This document shows, piece by piece, positions 19,427 through 26,710 of a stretch of DNA of 64,000 nucleotides; position 1 is the first letter of the stretch, and every line of letters begins with the position of its first letter. Location: NCBI RefSeq assembly GCF_030815585.1, contig NZ_JAUSWY010000001.1, forward strand, positions 1,240,001-1,304,000. The letters are read 5' to 3'. The stretch comes from Arthrobacter pascens. GTDB lineage: Bacteria; Actinomycetota; Actinomycetes; Actinomycetales; Micrococcaceae. Under the pieces are notes generated by a model that worked only from the letters and a program-made list of their open reading frames with translations, had not been told where the DNA came from and did no database searches. Made by a program: the position numbers and the translations under genes.

Positions 19427-19793
19427 GGGGATGATCGGTTTCGACGATGTTAGTCGCGACAGGTGAAGCGGGCCGAGGATGCAGAATTATCTCGTAAACG
19501 CTGTCTGCAAACCAATAAGTGCCGAAAACAAGCGCACTGACTTCGCTCTTGCTGCCTAAGCAGTAAGACAGTCCGTCAGCCCGAGGTTGCTATTGCCCCG
19601 GATCCTGGCGTCATTTAGATAGCCACTGCTGTTTACCTCCGTCATCGGGGTAAACGGGACTCTTAGATGACTGGGCCCGGATCAGCTACTTGTTTGCAAG
19701 ATAGCTGGGGCCGAGAAAATCCGACGCAAACTGCGCCCGGAGAAGCCCTGACAACACGACATCGGACGGGGGTTCAATTCCCCCCATCTCCAC
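19427..19793 (+). ncRNA. ssrA: Transfer-messenger RNA (tmRNA)
   Basis: The 5' end GGGGATGATCGGTTTCGACG and the 3' TGG-type arm GGGGGTTCAATTCCCCCC followed by CATCTCC form the tRNA-Ala-like domain. The internal tag frame runs from GCC at 19521 to the TAA at 19557 and encodes AENKRTDFALAA, ending in the ALAA degron. The terminal CCA is not encoded (the genome reads CTCCACAT), so it must be added after processing. It sits just downstream of smpB. The exact 5' end is set by acceptor pairing. Confidence 0.95.
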
Positions 19794-19819
19794 ATTTTGG
19801 TGTGTCGCAAGACATGCGC

Positions 19820-19848
19820 AACGGCCCGGACATCATGTCCGGGCCGTT
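19820..19848 (+). terminator. Rho-independent terminator of ssrA
   Basis: A perfect 13-bp stem (19820-19832 with 19836-19848) and a 3-base loop, followed by TCTGCGTT. It lies 27 bp after the tmRNA end. Confidence 0.8.
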
Positions 19849-19850
19849 CT

Positions 19851-19870
19851 GCGTTAACAGGCGTTAACAG
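19851..19870. repeat. 10-bp tandem duplication GCGTTAACAG
   Basis: The ten bases GCGTTAACAG occur twice without a gap, each containing the palindrome GTTAAC. They directly follow the ssrA terminator. No function is evident; a small replication-slippage duplication is the simplest reading. Confidence 0.7.
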
Positions 19871-20005
19871 CCCTTCGGTTGCGTTCACCGACGGCGTAGC
19901 AGGCCCGGGACTACGGAAGCCCCCTCCATGGTTGTGCCAGATAGGACCCGGCGCAGCTCAGCATCTGGAAGCCGGGAGGCAGCAACGGCGGCTAGGAGGT
20001 GCGCC

Positions 20006-20986
20006 ATGGACCAGGCGAAGGAGCCCCGTCCACCAGCGTCCGACGACGGTCCTCTGGACTCGTACTCGGAGACCGTCATGCGCGTGGCCGAGACAGTCAC
20101 GCCGCATGTTGCGGCCATTGAAATGACCGGCAACCGGCGCAACGGCCGGTTCCGGTTCGGTGCAGGATCCGCTGTGCTCTTCACCGAAGACGGCTACCTG
20201 TTGACGAATTCCCATGTGGTGGCCGGAACCCATCAGGGGCATGCCGTCTTTGCTGACGGCAGCAGGACCGAGCTGGAGCTAGTAGGGGCCGATGCCTTGT
20301 CCGACCTCGCCGTGGTCCGTGGCCGGGCACCAAGGGTTCCACCTGCGGAGTTCGGAGACGCCGAGTCCTTAAGGGTGGGGCAGCTGGTCATCGCGGTAGG
20401 GAATCCACTCGGCCTCGCCGGCTCCGTGACCGCCGGTGTTGTCAGCGGCCTTGGGCGTGCCATCCCCGTCTGGGCCAGCGGTAACCGGCGGGTGATTGAG
20501 GACGTCATTCAGACAGATGCGGCCCTCAACTCGGGGAGTTCGGGAGGCGCCTTGGCGGACACACACAGCCGCATCGTCGGCATCAACACCGCGGTCGCCG
20601 GTGCTGGCCTGGGCCTGGCCGTTCCCATCAATGCAACCACCCGGCGGATCATCTCCGCTCTGCTCACCGACGGGCGCGTCAGGAGGGCCTACCTCGGTGT
20701 GGTCAGCACTCCGATCCGGTTGAACGCAAGTGCCGTCGTCAGGACGGGACAACGCGACGGACTCCGTGTGGTGGAAGTGCTGGCTGGTTCCCCCGCGGAC
20801 GCCGCGGGCATGCTTGCCGGTGACATCATCCTTACAGCAGGAAACCGTCCCGTCAGCAATGCCGAAAGCCTGCAGAAGCTGCTTTTTGCCGACGCGATCG
20901 GCCAGCCGCTGCAGATCGCCGTGCTGAGGGACGGCAACGAAGTGGATCTCGTGGCCGTGCCCGAAGAAATGGCCGGCAACGGGTAA
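20006..20986 (+). CDS. Soluble HtrA/S1C-type serine protease with PDZ domain
   Basis: A 326-residue trypsin-fold protease. The triad is seen in LTNSHVV (His), ALSDLAVV (Asp) and LNSGSSGGAL (Ser). A C-terminal PDZ domain (~225-320) includes SPADAAGMLAGDIILTAG. Unlike most actinobacterial HtrA proteins I see neither a signal peptide nor a membrane helix: the N-terminus is a short charged stretch that leads straight into the protease. It is therefore predicted to be cytosolic or exported by an unusual route. The start at 20006 has AGGAGG upstream. Confidence 0.88.
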   Translation: MDQAKEPRPPASDDGPLDSYSETVMRVAETVTPHVAAIEMTGNRRNGRFRFGAGSAVLFTEDGYLLTNSHVVAGTHQGHAVFADGSRTELELVGADALSDLAVVRGRAPRVPPAEFGDAESLRVGQLVIAVGNPLGLAGSVTAGVVSGLGRAIPVWASGNRRVIEDVIQTDAALNSGSSGGALADTHSRIVGINTAVAGAGLGLAVPINATTRRIISALLTDGRVRRAYLGVVSTPIRLNASAVVRTGQRDGLRVVEVLAGSPADAAGMLAGDIILTAGNRPVSNAESLQKLLFADAIGQPLQIAVLRDGNEVDLVAVPEEMAGNG

Positions 20987-20994
20987 TACGGCGG

Positions 20995-21129
20995 TCAGCG
21001 CTTCTTCAGGTGCGCCACCGGATCCGGAGCGCCGTCAACCGGTCCCTTGGCCTTCTTCTCGGCGCGCTTCTCCTTGATGGTCTTCACCGGCTTCTTCGCC
21101 TGGTGCTGGTGCGGTGATTTGTCAGGCAT
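20995..21129 (-). CDS. Small Lys-rich hypothetical protein (44 aa)
   Basis: Begins MPDKSPHQHQAKKPVKTIKE and ends with LKKR. It is very rich in Lys and His, with no hydrophobic segment. The frame has a start, a stop and a GGAGCAAG-type ribosome-binding site on the minus strand. It is convergent with the protease gene, its stop lying 8 bp beyond that gene's stop. Its composition suggests nucleic-acid or ribosome binding, but this is inference only. Confidence 0.6.
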   Translation of the reverse strand: MPDKSPHQHQAKKPVKTIKEKRAEKKAKGPVDGAPDPVAHLKKR

Positions 21130-21210
21130 GGCTTGCTCCTTACGATGTGGGACGGCTTGCGCCCCTCTTCGTAAAATACGCCTGTTTAGCCGCGAAAGAA
21201 ATGCCCGCAG

Positions 21211-21582
21211 TCAGTCCGGAACCGAGACGTCCGCGATGCCCACAAAGCGGGATCCCACACCGTCGAACTCGCTCCGCACAAAGCCGGGCCGGGGCGGCGG
21301 CAGCTCGCCGGGAGCGTGGTGCCCGCAGCTAACGTAGGTGAATTCGGGCCACCATTTCTTGGGGCGCGCCGCTTCCTCATAGCCGCAGACCGCGCATTCC
21401 AGATGGACCCACACCGGCCGCTTCCCTGTCCGGTTGGCCCGTGACTGGACGAGCCACGGCGGCGGATTGTCTAGGATCTCCCCGAGCTCGGCTTCGGTCA
21501 GCCGCTTGGGAATGCCATGGCGCTGCGCCATTTCCATCGGTACATCAAGGGCAATTGCCGCGTCGCGTCTGCTAATCATCAC
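21211..21582 (-). CDS. Hypothetical protein with zinc-ribbon-like Cys/His sites
   Basis: A 123-residue soluble protein not recognised as a named family. The N-terminal half has a helical, HTH-like look (SRRDAAIALDVPMEMAQRHG). The middle has CAVCGYE and, ~20 residues later, VSCGHH, which together could bind one metal ion. The C-terminus is Pro-rich and then acidic. It stands alone on the minus strand between the 44-residue gene and the crcB genes. Codon use matches its neighbours. Confidence 0.55.
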   Translation of the reverse strand: MMISRRDAAIALDVPMEMAQRHGIPKRLTEAELGEILDNPPPWLVQSRANRTGKRPVWVHLECAVCGYEEAARPKKWWPEFTYVSCGHHAPGELPPPRPGFVRSEFDGVGSRFVGIADVSVPD

Positions 21583-21659
21583 AGTCCACGATACGTGACG
21601 CTGCCAAAACGGTGGGCGGGACCAATTCGGTGGGACGTCCCGGCCGGACGCCGCCTAAG

Positions 21660-22058
21660 CTACGACGCCAGAGCAATGCCGACCGCAGCCGCCGCAAAGC
21701 CGAGGAGAAGGTTGGCGACAAGGTTCAGGGCTGCAGCGGCGAACCGGGATTCAGTCAGCAGCCGGACGGTGGCGGTGGTCCACGAACTGAACGTGGTGAG
21801 GCCACCGGCCAGACCCGTGGCAACAGCGGTGTGCCACTCGGCCGCGAGGCCGAGGCGTCCGGTGATCCCGATGGACAGCCCGATGATGAGGCACCCGGAG
21901 ACGTTGACTGTCAGGGTTGCCCACGGCCAGTGCCGCAGCGTGCCGCCTGGGCCGACGGCGGCTGACCGGGCGGCGCGGTGCGCGAACCAGGTGTCGACGG
22001 CGAACCGCAAGAGGGTACCTGCCGCGCCAAATACCCCCACCAGGGCGGCGGCCATCAC
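21660..22058 (-). CDS. crcB: Fluoride channel subunit CrcB/Fluc (first copy)
   Basis: A 132-residue membrane protein with four hydrophobic helices. The family signatures NVSGCLIIGLSIG and GLAGGLTTFSSWTTAT are present (the GGxTTFS motif lines the ion path). Fluc channels are dual-topology dimers that let F- leave the cell; in actinobacteria two different subunits are often encoded in tandem to form a heterodimer. The GTG start at 22058 overlaps the stop of the second crcB by 4 bp; an ATG at 22055 is an alternative. Confidence 0.9.
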   Translation of the reverse strand: MMAAALVGVFGAAGTLLRFAVDTWFAHRAARSAAVGPGGTLRHWPWATLTVNVSGCLIIGLSIGITGRLGLAAEWHTAVATGLAGGLTTFSSWTTATVRLLTESRFAAAALNLVANLLLGFAAAAVGIALAS

Positions 22059-22474
22059 GCCGGAGCCCCGAAGCGGTCGGCTATCACTTTGCCCGTCCGC
22101 CAGCCGGCGGCCGCCGCGCCGAGCCCGAGCAGGAGGGACAGGGCGAGGTAGGCGGTCCACACCGGATGGAAGCCGCCCCGGGCTAGCTGGTCCACGGAGA
22201 ACACCACCGCGGAGAATGTGGTGAAGGATCCCAGGAGTCCCGGGCCGAGTCCTGCGCGGAGCCAGAACGCTGTGTGCGGCCGGGCGATCCAGAAAGTGGT
22301 CAGGGCAGCAAGGACAAAGCTTCCGGAAACGTTGATGCACAGTGTCGGCCAGGGAAACCCGCCTGCGGCGTCCGGGAAGGCAAGGCCAAGGCCGTAGCGC
22401 AGCTCAGTTCCGACAAGGGCACCGGTGCTTACCGCCAGCCAGGCGCGCCATCCCGGTACGCCGGAATCCGTCAT
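22055..22474 (-). CDS. crcB: Fluoride channel subunit CrcB/Fluc (second copy)
   Basis: A 139-residue four-helix membrane protein with INVSGSFVLAALTTFW and GLLGSFTTFSAVVFS, the Fluc motifs. It probably forms a heterodimeric F- channel with the overlapping downstream copy. Its ATG follows the TGA of the upstream metal regulator with no gap (TGAATG), so it is likely translated by reinitiation from that transcript. I see no fluoride riboswitch in front of it. Confidence 0.9.
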   Translation of the reverse strand: MTDSGVPGWRAWLAVSTGALVGTELRYGLGLAFPDAAGGFPWPTLCINVSGSFVLAALTTFWIARPHTAFWLRAGLGPGLLGSFTTFSAVVFSVDQLARGGFHPVWTAYLALSLLLGLGAAAAGWRTGKVIADRFGAPA

Positions 22475-23188
22475 TCAGCGGTCCCCAAGGAGGCAGCCGG
22501 CGTGTGGGTGGTCGCTATGGACCCAAAGGGCTGACGTCACTTTATCTGCCAGATCGTAGTCATGCGTGCTGCCGGCCTGCCGGATCCGAACCACCAGCGC
22601 CCCGCCAAAGGGCTTACGGCCAATGACCTCCACCTCGGCGTCCAGGCCGATTTCCTCTGCGGAGAGGTAGCGGAGCAAATCGGGGTTCTCATCACTGATC
22701 CGGGTAATCCTGCCGGTGTGGCCCTGGTCCAGTTCACTCATCAGATATGCGTCGGGCATCAGAACCGAGCCATCCGCCCGGGGGATCGGGTCCCCGTGCG
22801 GATCCCTTTCGGGGTTTCCCAGTTTTGCCGCCATCCGCTCGATGAACGTGTCAGAGACCGCATGCTCCAGCAGCTCGGCTTCGTCATGGACTTCATCCCA
22901 GCTGTATCCGAGCTGCTGGACCAAGTACGTTTCGATCAGCCGGTGCCGCCTCACCATGGACAGCGCCAGCCGCACTCCATCCTCCGTGAGCGTGATGGCA
23001 CTGTAGGGCTGGTGGTCCACAAGGCCCTGGTCCTTGAGCTTACGGACCATTTCGGAGACGGATGAGTTGGCCACCCCCAGGCGCTGGGCAAGCTGCGAGG
23101 ACGTGATGGGCTTGTCCTGCCACTCCGTGAAGGAGTATATGACCTTGACGTAGTCCTCGATCGAGGAGGAGGGCGCGCTGGTCTTCAC
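22475..23188 (-). CDS. mntR: DtxR/MntR-family metal-dependent repressor
   Basis: A 237-residue regulator. The N-terminal winged helix (~1-70) contains SSQLAQRLGVANSSVSEMVRKL. The dimerisation and metal-binding domain (~75-145) has RRHRLIETYL, ELLEHAVSDTF with metal-site Glu and His, and a conserved NPxxDPHGDPIP. The C-terminal SH3/FeoA-like domain is at ~155-230. It senses Mn2+ or Fe2+ and represses metal uptake; which metal is not decided by sequence. It heads an operon with the two crcB genes and has only 31 bp to the methyltransferase gene upstream. Confidence 0.88.
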   Translation of the reverse strand: MKTSAPSSSIEDYVKVIYSFTEWQDKPITSSQLAQRLGVANSSVSEMVRKLKDQGLVDHQPYSAITLTEDGVRLALSMVRRHRLIETYLVQQLGYSWDEVHDEAELLEHAVSDTFIERMAAKLGNPERDPHGDPIPRADGSVLMPDAYLMSELDQGHTGRITRISDENPDLLRYLSAEEIGLDAEVEVIGRKPFGGALVVRIRQAGSTHDYDLADKVTSALWVHSDHPHAGCLLGDR

Positions 23189-23219
23189 GACATCAAGCCT
23201 ACCGGGTGCTCGGCCGCCG

Positions 23220-23978
23220 TCATGCCTTCACGGCCCGCCATGTGAGGGTCAAATACGGCAACCCAAGGTCTTCCTCCCCGGCATGTCCCAGGTGGTGGTG
23301 CAGGTACCAGTCCAGGTTGGCAAGCACCTTGCCCCGGGTGGCTTCACCGGCGCGCAGGAAATAGCTCCGCGACTTGGCCAGTTCAATGATGTCCGCGGTG
23401 GTGACGACGTCTTCCCAACGTGTCACGTGGCTTTCGAGTCCCTCGAACTCCGGCCCCACGACCGGACGGAAGTCCGGCTTGTACACATCGCCGGCGTGCA
23501 TGATGCGCGAGAGGCGGTGGACCCACGGGACCGAGGTGTCCAGCTGGTTCCAGATGAGTCCCAGTGTTCCCCGGGCACGAAGGATCCTTGACAGTTCAGT
23601 GCTTGCCGCCAGCGGATCGCACCAGTGCCAGGCCTGGGCAACGCTGACGAGGTCGAAGGAGGCGTCAGCCAGCCCGGTCGCCTCTGCTGTGCCTTGCGTC
23701 GCTGCCACGCCGGGACAGTGGATTTGCAGTTGCTCGAGCATGTCCGCGGACGGGTCGACAGCTGATACTGACAGCCCCCGCTCCAGCAGAAGGGCAGTGA
23801 ACTTTCCAGTGCCGGCACCCACGTCCACAGCGTCCACGGCTCCGGCGGGAACCAGCCAGTCCGCTGACTCTGCGGGGTAACCGGGCCTTACGCGCTGGTA
23901 GTGCTCGCCGCCGTCCTGGAAGCTCTGTCCGAGTTCCCGACGGCGCCCGTGGTCAAGTTTGGGGCCACCCCGTGCCAC
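23220..23978 (-). CDS. Class I SAM-dependent methyltransferase
   Basis: A 252-residue protein of the Methyltransf_11 type. Motif I is DVGAGTGKFTALLL, followed by the acidic post-I strand VSAVDPSADMLEQL and by SFDLVSVAQAWHWCD, common in trans-aconitate-methyltransferase-like proteins. No membrane segment. The substrate is unknown. The start is a GTG at 23978 with AAGGAGG nine bases upstream. Confidence 0.82.
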   Translation of the reverse strand: MARGGPKLDHGRRRELGQSFQDGGEHYQRVRPGYPAESADWLVPAGAVDAVDVGAGTGKFTALLLERGLSVSAVDPSADMLEQLQIHCPGVAATQGTAEATGLADASFDLVSVAQAWHWCDPLAASTELSRILRARGTLGLIWNQLDTSVPWVHRLSRIMHAGDVYKPDFRPVVGPEFEGLESHVTRWEDVVTTADIIELAKSRSYFLRAGEATRGKVLANLDWYLHHHLGHAGEEDLGLPYLTLTWRAVKA

Positions 23979-24063
23979 GTGCGGCCTCCTTCGCCTGATG
24001 CCCTTGGGTATCCTTCGAATTTACCGCACATGCCGCACCTGCTGAATCTGACGCAGGTGCTGG

Positions 24064-25482
24064 TTAGTCTTCGATGCAGGGTGCAGCGCCGGCAGTGCCG
24101 GGTGTGTTCGGCGCCCACTCCGGGTAGACCCGGGTGTCGTTGGCCGGAACCCAGCGGCCCGAATCCACCACGTAGTCCCATCCCAGGCCCGTGCGGCGCA
24201 GTTCCTCGATGCCGGCCAGTAGCCGCTGGGCGTCTTCAAGCCGAGAACCCAGTCCGAAGCTGGCCCGCAGCGAACCTGAGGGAAGGCCCAGGCGTTTGAG
24301 CAGCGGGTGGGCGCAGAAGCGGCCGTCCCGGAGGCCCACTCCGTGTTCCGCGGACAGGTAAGCGGCCACCAGGCCGGCGTCGTAACCCGCCACAGAGAAG
24401 TTCACGACGCCGATGGTGTCGGTATCGGGGTCGGTGTCCTTGAAGATCTGGTGCACGGTGACGCCGTCGATCTTCTGCAGTCCTTCCACCAGGAAGGACC
24501 TGATGGCTGACTCGTGGGCGTGCCAACGATCCTGGTCCAGAGCTGAGATGACCTGGGTGGCACGGGCCAGGGTGGCTGCGCCAAGGACGTTGGGCGAGCC
24601 GCCCTCATGCCGTGCAGGCCCGTCGGCCCAGCTGACGCCGTCCAGCCGGGCTTCGCGTACGGCTCCGCCGCCGGCAAGGTGAGGGGTGCCGGCGTCGAGC
24701 CAGTCCGGCCGTCCCACCAGGACGCCGGCGCCGAAGGGCGCATACAGCTTGTGGCCGGAGAAGGCGAGGTAGTCGACGTCGTCGGCGCTGATGTTGATGC
24801 GCCGGTGGGGCGCCAGCTGCGCAGCGTCCACCACGATCCGCGCACCATGTTCGTGAGCCAATGCGGCCAGGGCCCTAATAGGCAGGATTTCGCCGGTGAC
24901 GTTGGACGCGCCGGTGACAGCCAGCAGGCTGACGCCGCCCTGTTCCAGTTCGGCGCGGAGTGCCTCGATGGTGCCGGAGATGGTGTCGGCGGCCACGACG
25001 CTGCGGTGCGGAACTCCCTGCCATGGCAGGAGATTGGCGTGGTGTTCGATATCGAGATAGAGGACGTCGCCTTGGGGACGGCCGTCCGTGGCAGGAAGGC
25101 AGCCCGCCAGCAGGTTCAGCGAATCCGTGGTGTTCCGGGTGAAGATGACGGAGTCCCCGGCCCGGCCACCGACAAAGTCCCGGACGATGTTCCTGGCGTT
25201 CTCGTAGACGGAGGTGCTGATCTGGGACGCATAGCCGGCACCGCGGTGGACGCTGGCGTAGAAGGGAAGGATTTCGTTGAGGTAGGCCGACACGACCGAG
25301 AGGGCGGGCGCTGAAGCGCCGTAGTCCAGGTTGGCGTATCTGACGTGTCCGCCCTGGATCAGGGGAGCCTGGATCTCCGCGCCGGTAACGGCAGACAGGG
25401 GGCGGCCGGCGATGGCGCTGCGTTCGCTGAACAGGGCTGCATTGTGGATGGCAGCGTTGGGGGAGACGGTGGCAGTTGTCAC
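24064..25482 (-). CDS. Class V aminotransferase / cysteine-desulfurase-like PLP enzyme
   Basis: A 472-residue fold-type I PLP enzyme. The Schiff-base Lys is in FSGHKLYAPFG, the PLP-phosphate region in TRNTTDSLNL, the ring-stacking His in DIEHHANLLPW and the Asp in VVDAAQLAPH. These match the SufS/CsdA-like branch of class V. The usual flexible loop Cys of desulfurases may correspond to RFCAHPLL; a second Cys lies near the C-terminus (APCIED). It is preceded by a SAM-IV riboswitch on the same strand, which links it to sulfur or methionine metabolism rather than Fe-S assembly. The true substrate is undetermined. Confidence 0.82.
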   Translation of the reverse strand: MTTATVSPNAAIHNAALFSERSAIAGRPLSAVTGAEIQAPLIQGGHVRYANLDYGASAPALSVVSAYLNEILPFYASVHRGAGYASQISTSVYENARNIVRDFVGGRAGDSVIFTRNTTDSLNLLAGCLPATDGRPQGDVLYLDIEHHANLLPWQGVPHRSVVAADTISGTIEALRAELEQGGVSLLAVTGASNVTGEILPIRALAALAHEHGARIVVDAAQLAPHRRINISADDVDYLAFSGHKLYAPFGAGVLVGRPDWLDAGTPHLAGGGAVREARLDGVSWADGPARHEGGSPNVLGAATLARATQVISALDQDRWHAHESAIRSFLVEGLQKIDGVTVHQIFKDTDPDTDTIGVVNFSVAGYDAGLVAAYLSAEHGVGLRDGRFCAHPLLKRLGLPSGSLRASFGLGSRLEDAQRLLAGIEELRRTGLGWDYVVDSGRWVPANDTRVYPEWAPNTPGTAGAAPCIED

Positions 25483-25552
25483 AGAGACCTCACTCTAAGA
25501 AGGACCCCCGTGCCGGGAATCCGCGCTTGCCGGGTCCGTTCCGGACCGGCCT

Positions 25553-25631
25553 GGTCGTCACCCGGGGCACCCCACCGCGAATGGAGGGTTGCCGGCCAGC
25601 AAACCGGGGTTTCGCGCTGGCACTCGTGACC
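25553..25631 (-). promoter_or_regulatory. SAM-IV riboswitch aptamer
   Basis: Read on the minus strand, the leader has GGTCACGAGTGCCAGC at its start, GCTGGCCGGCAACCCTCC in the centre and GGGTGACGACC at its end. These are the conserved strings of the SAM-I/SAM-IV clan; the closing GGTGACGACC and actinobacterial host favour SAM-IV. GCCAGC/GCTGGC can form P2, and CCCCGG in the P2 loop can pair with CCGGGG near the 3' end as a pseudoknot. A further hairpin (GGTCCG GAA CGGACC on the minus strand, about 25532-25546) follows and could be P5 or the expression platform. The regulated gene starts ~70 nt downstream at 25482. Confidence 0.85.
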
Positions 25632-25734
25632 TGTTAAGAGCGTAGAACATGCGTGGGGCCGGGAAGAAGCCAGGCGGAATGTTAAGGGTTTTGTTACGCG
25701 CGCGTTGGAAGATCGGACTTTTTGCGAAGATACG

Positions 25735-25768
25735 ACGGCGGACGCCTCCGTTTGGAAGCGTCCGCCGT
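25735..25768 (-). terminator. Hairpin downstream of hisN
   Basis: An 11-bp perfect stem (25735-25745 with 25758-25768) lies 20 bp past the hisN stop on the minus strand. There is no clear U-tract, so termination strength is uncertain. The rest of the 306-bp gap to the class V enzyme holds the riboswitch and its undetermined promoter. Confidence 0.6.
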
Positions 25769-25788
25769 GGATAATTCGGGTTAGCGGG

Positions 25789-26601
25789 CTAGAGGAGGTC
25801 GTCCAGGTCAGGATTGAGCCTCTTCAGGACCTCCGAGTGCAGGATCGAGTTGGTGGCCAGGGCGTTGCCGCCGAAGGGTCCGTCTTCGCCGTCGAGCGAG
25901 GTGAAGCGGCCGCCGGCCTCAACCACGATGGGGACCAGGGCCGCCATGTCATAGAGGTTCAGCTCCGGTTCGCAGGCGATGTCCACCGAACCTTCTGCCA
26001 CCATGCAGTAGGACCAGAAATCGCCGTAGGCACGCGTCCGCCAGACATCCTCGGTCAGGCCCAGGAAGTCGTGAAAGTTCCCACGTTCCTGCCAACCGCC
26101 AAGGCTCGAGTAGGAGAGGGATGCATCCGAGAGCTGCGAAACATCCGAGACGCGCAGCCTGGTGGCGGCGGCAAGCGACTTGCCCATGTAGGCTCCCGCG
26201 CCCTTGGCCGCCCACCAGCGCTTGCCCAGCGCCGGGGCACTGACTACGCCAACCACGGGTTCGCCCTCATCAACGAGGGCAATGAGCGTGGCCCATACCG
26301 GAACGCCGCGGACGAAGTTCTTGGTGCCATCGATCGGGTCGATGATCCACCGGCGGGAACCGTGGCCGGAACTGCCGAATTCCTCGCCCAAAACGGCGTC
26401 ACGGGGGCGGGAGCGGGACAGTTGGCCGCGGATGGCTTCCTCAGCAGCCTTGTCCGCATCCGTGACCGGCGTCAGGTCCGGCTTGGTTTCGACGTGGAGA
26501 TCCAGGGCCTTGAAGCGGCTCATGGTCTGGTCATCCACGGAATCGGCCAGCACATGGGCCAGGCGCAGGTCATCGTTGTAGCTCGAAGCGGGTTGGATCA
26601 T
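25789..26601 (-). CDS. hisN: Histidinol-phosphatase, inositol monophosphatase fold
   Basis: A 270-residue Mg-dependent phosphatase. The metal-binding signatures are [20 protein letters not shown] and, near the C-terminus, [19 protein letters not shown]. In actinobacteria this subgroup (HisN) removes phosphate from L-histidinol phosphate in histidine synthesis. Other inositol-phosphatase-like activities cannot be excluded. It is followed by a hairpin and lies 109 bp downstream of rsgA on the same strand. Confidence 0.88.
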   Translation of the reverse strand: MIQPASSYNDDLRLAHVLADSVDDQTMSRFKALDLHVETKPDLTPVTDADKAAEEAIRGQLSRSRPRDAVLGEEFGSSGHGSRRWIIDPIDGTKNFVRGVPVWATLIALVDEGEPVVGVVSAPALGKRWWAAKGAGAYMGKSLAAATRLRVSDVSQLSDASLSYSSLGGWQERGNFHDFLGLTEDVWRTRAYGDFWSYCMVAEGSVDIACEPELNLYDMAALVPIVVEAGGRFTSLDGEDGPFGGNALATNSILHSEVLKRLNPDLDDLL

Positions 26602-26710
26602 GGTTCCAAACTACCGTCAAAGCGCCGCCAGGTCGGGGACATCTGATTCGGAAAGCGTCCCGAAGTGCCCCGGAGAGCGGGGTAGCCCATAGGGAACCGG
26701 GGTTTTTGCG

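Noticed and set aside
19667..19888. Short open frames over the 3' part of ssrA on both strands
   Set aside because: They overlap the tRNA-like domain of the tmRNA and carry no coding signal.
22055..23219. Fluoride riboswitch for the crcB pair
   Set aside because: The genes are joined without a leader, and the characteristic pseudoknotted motif was not seen in the 31 bp before mntR.
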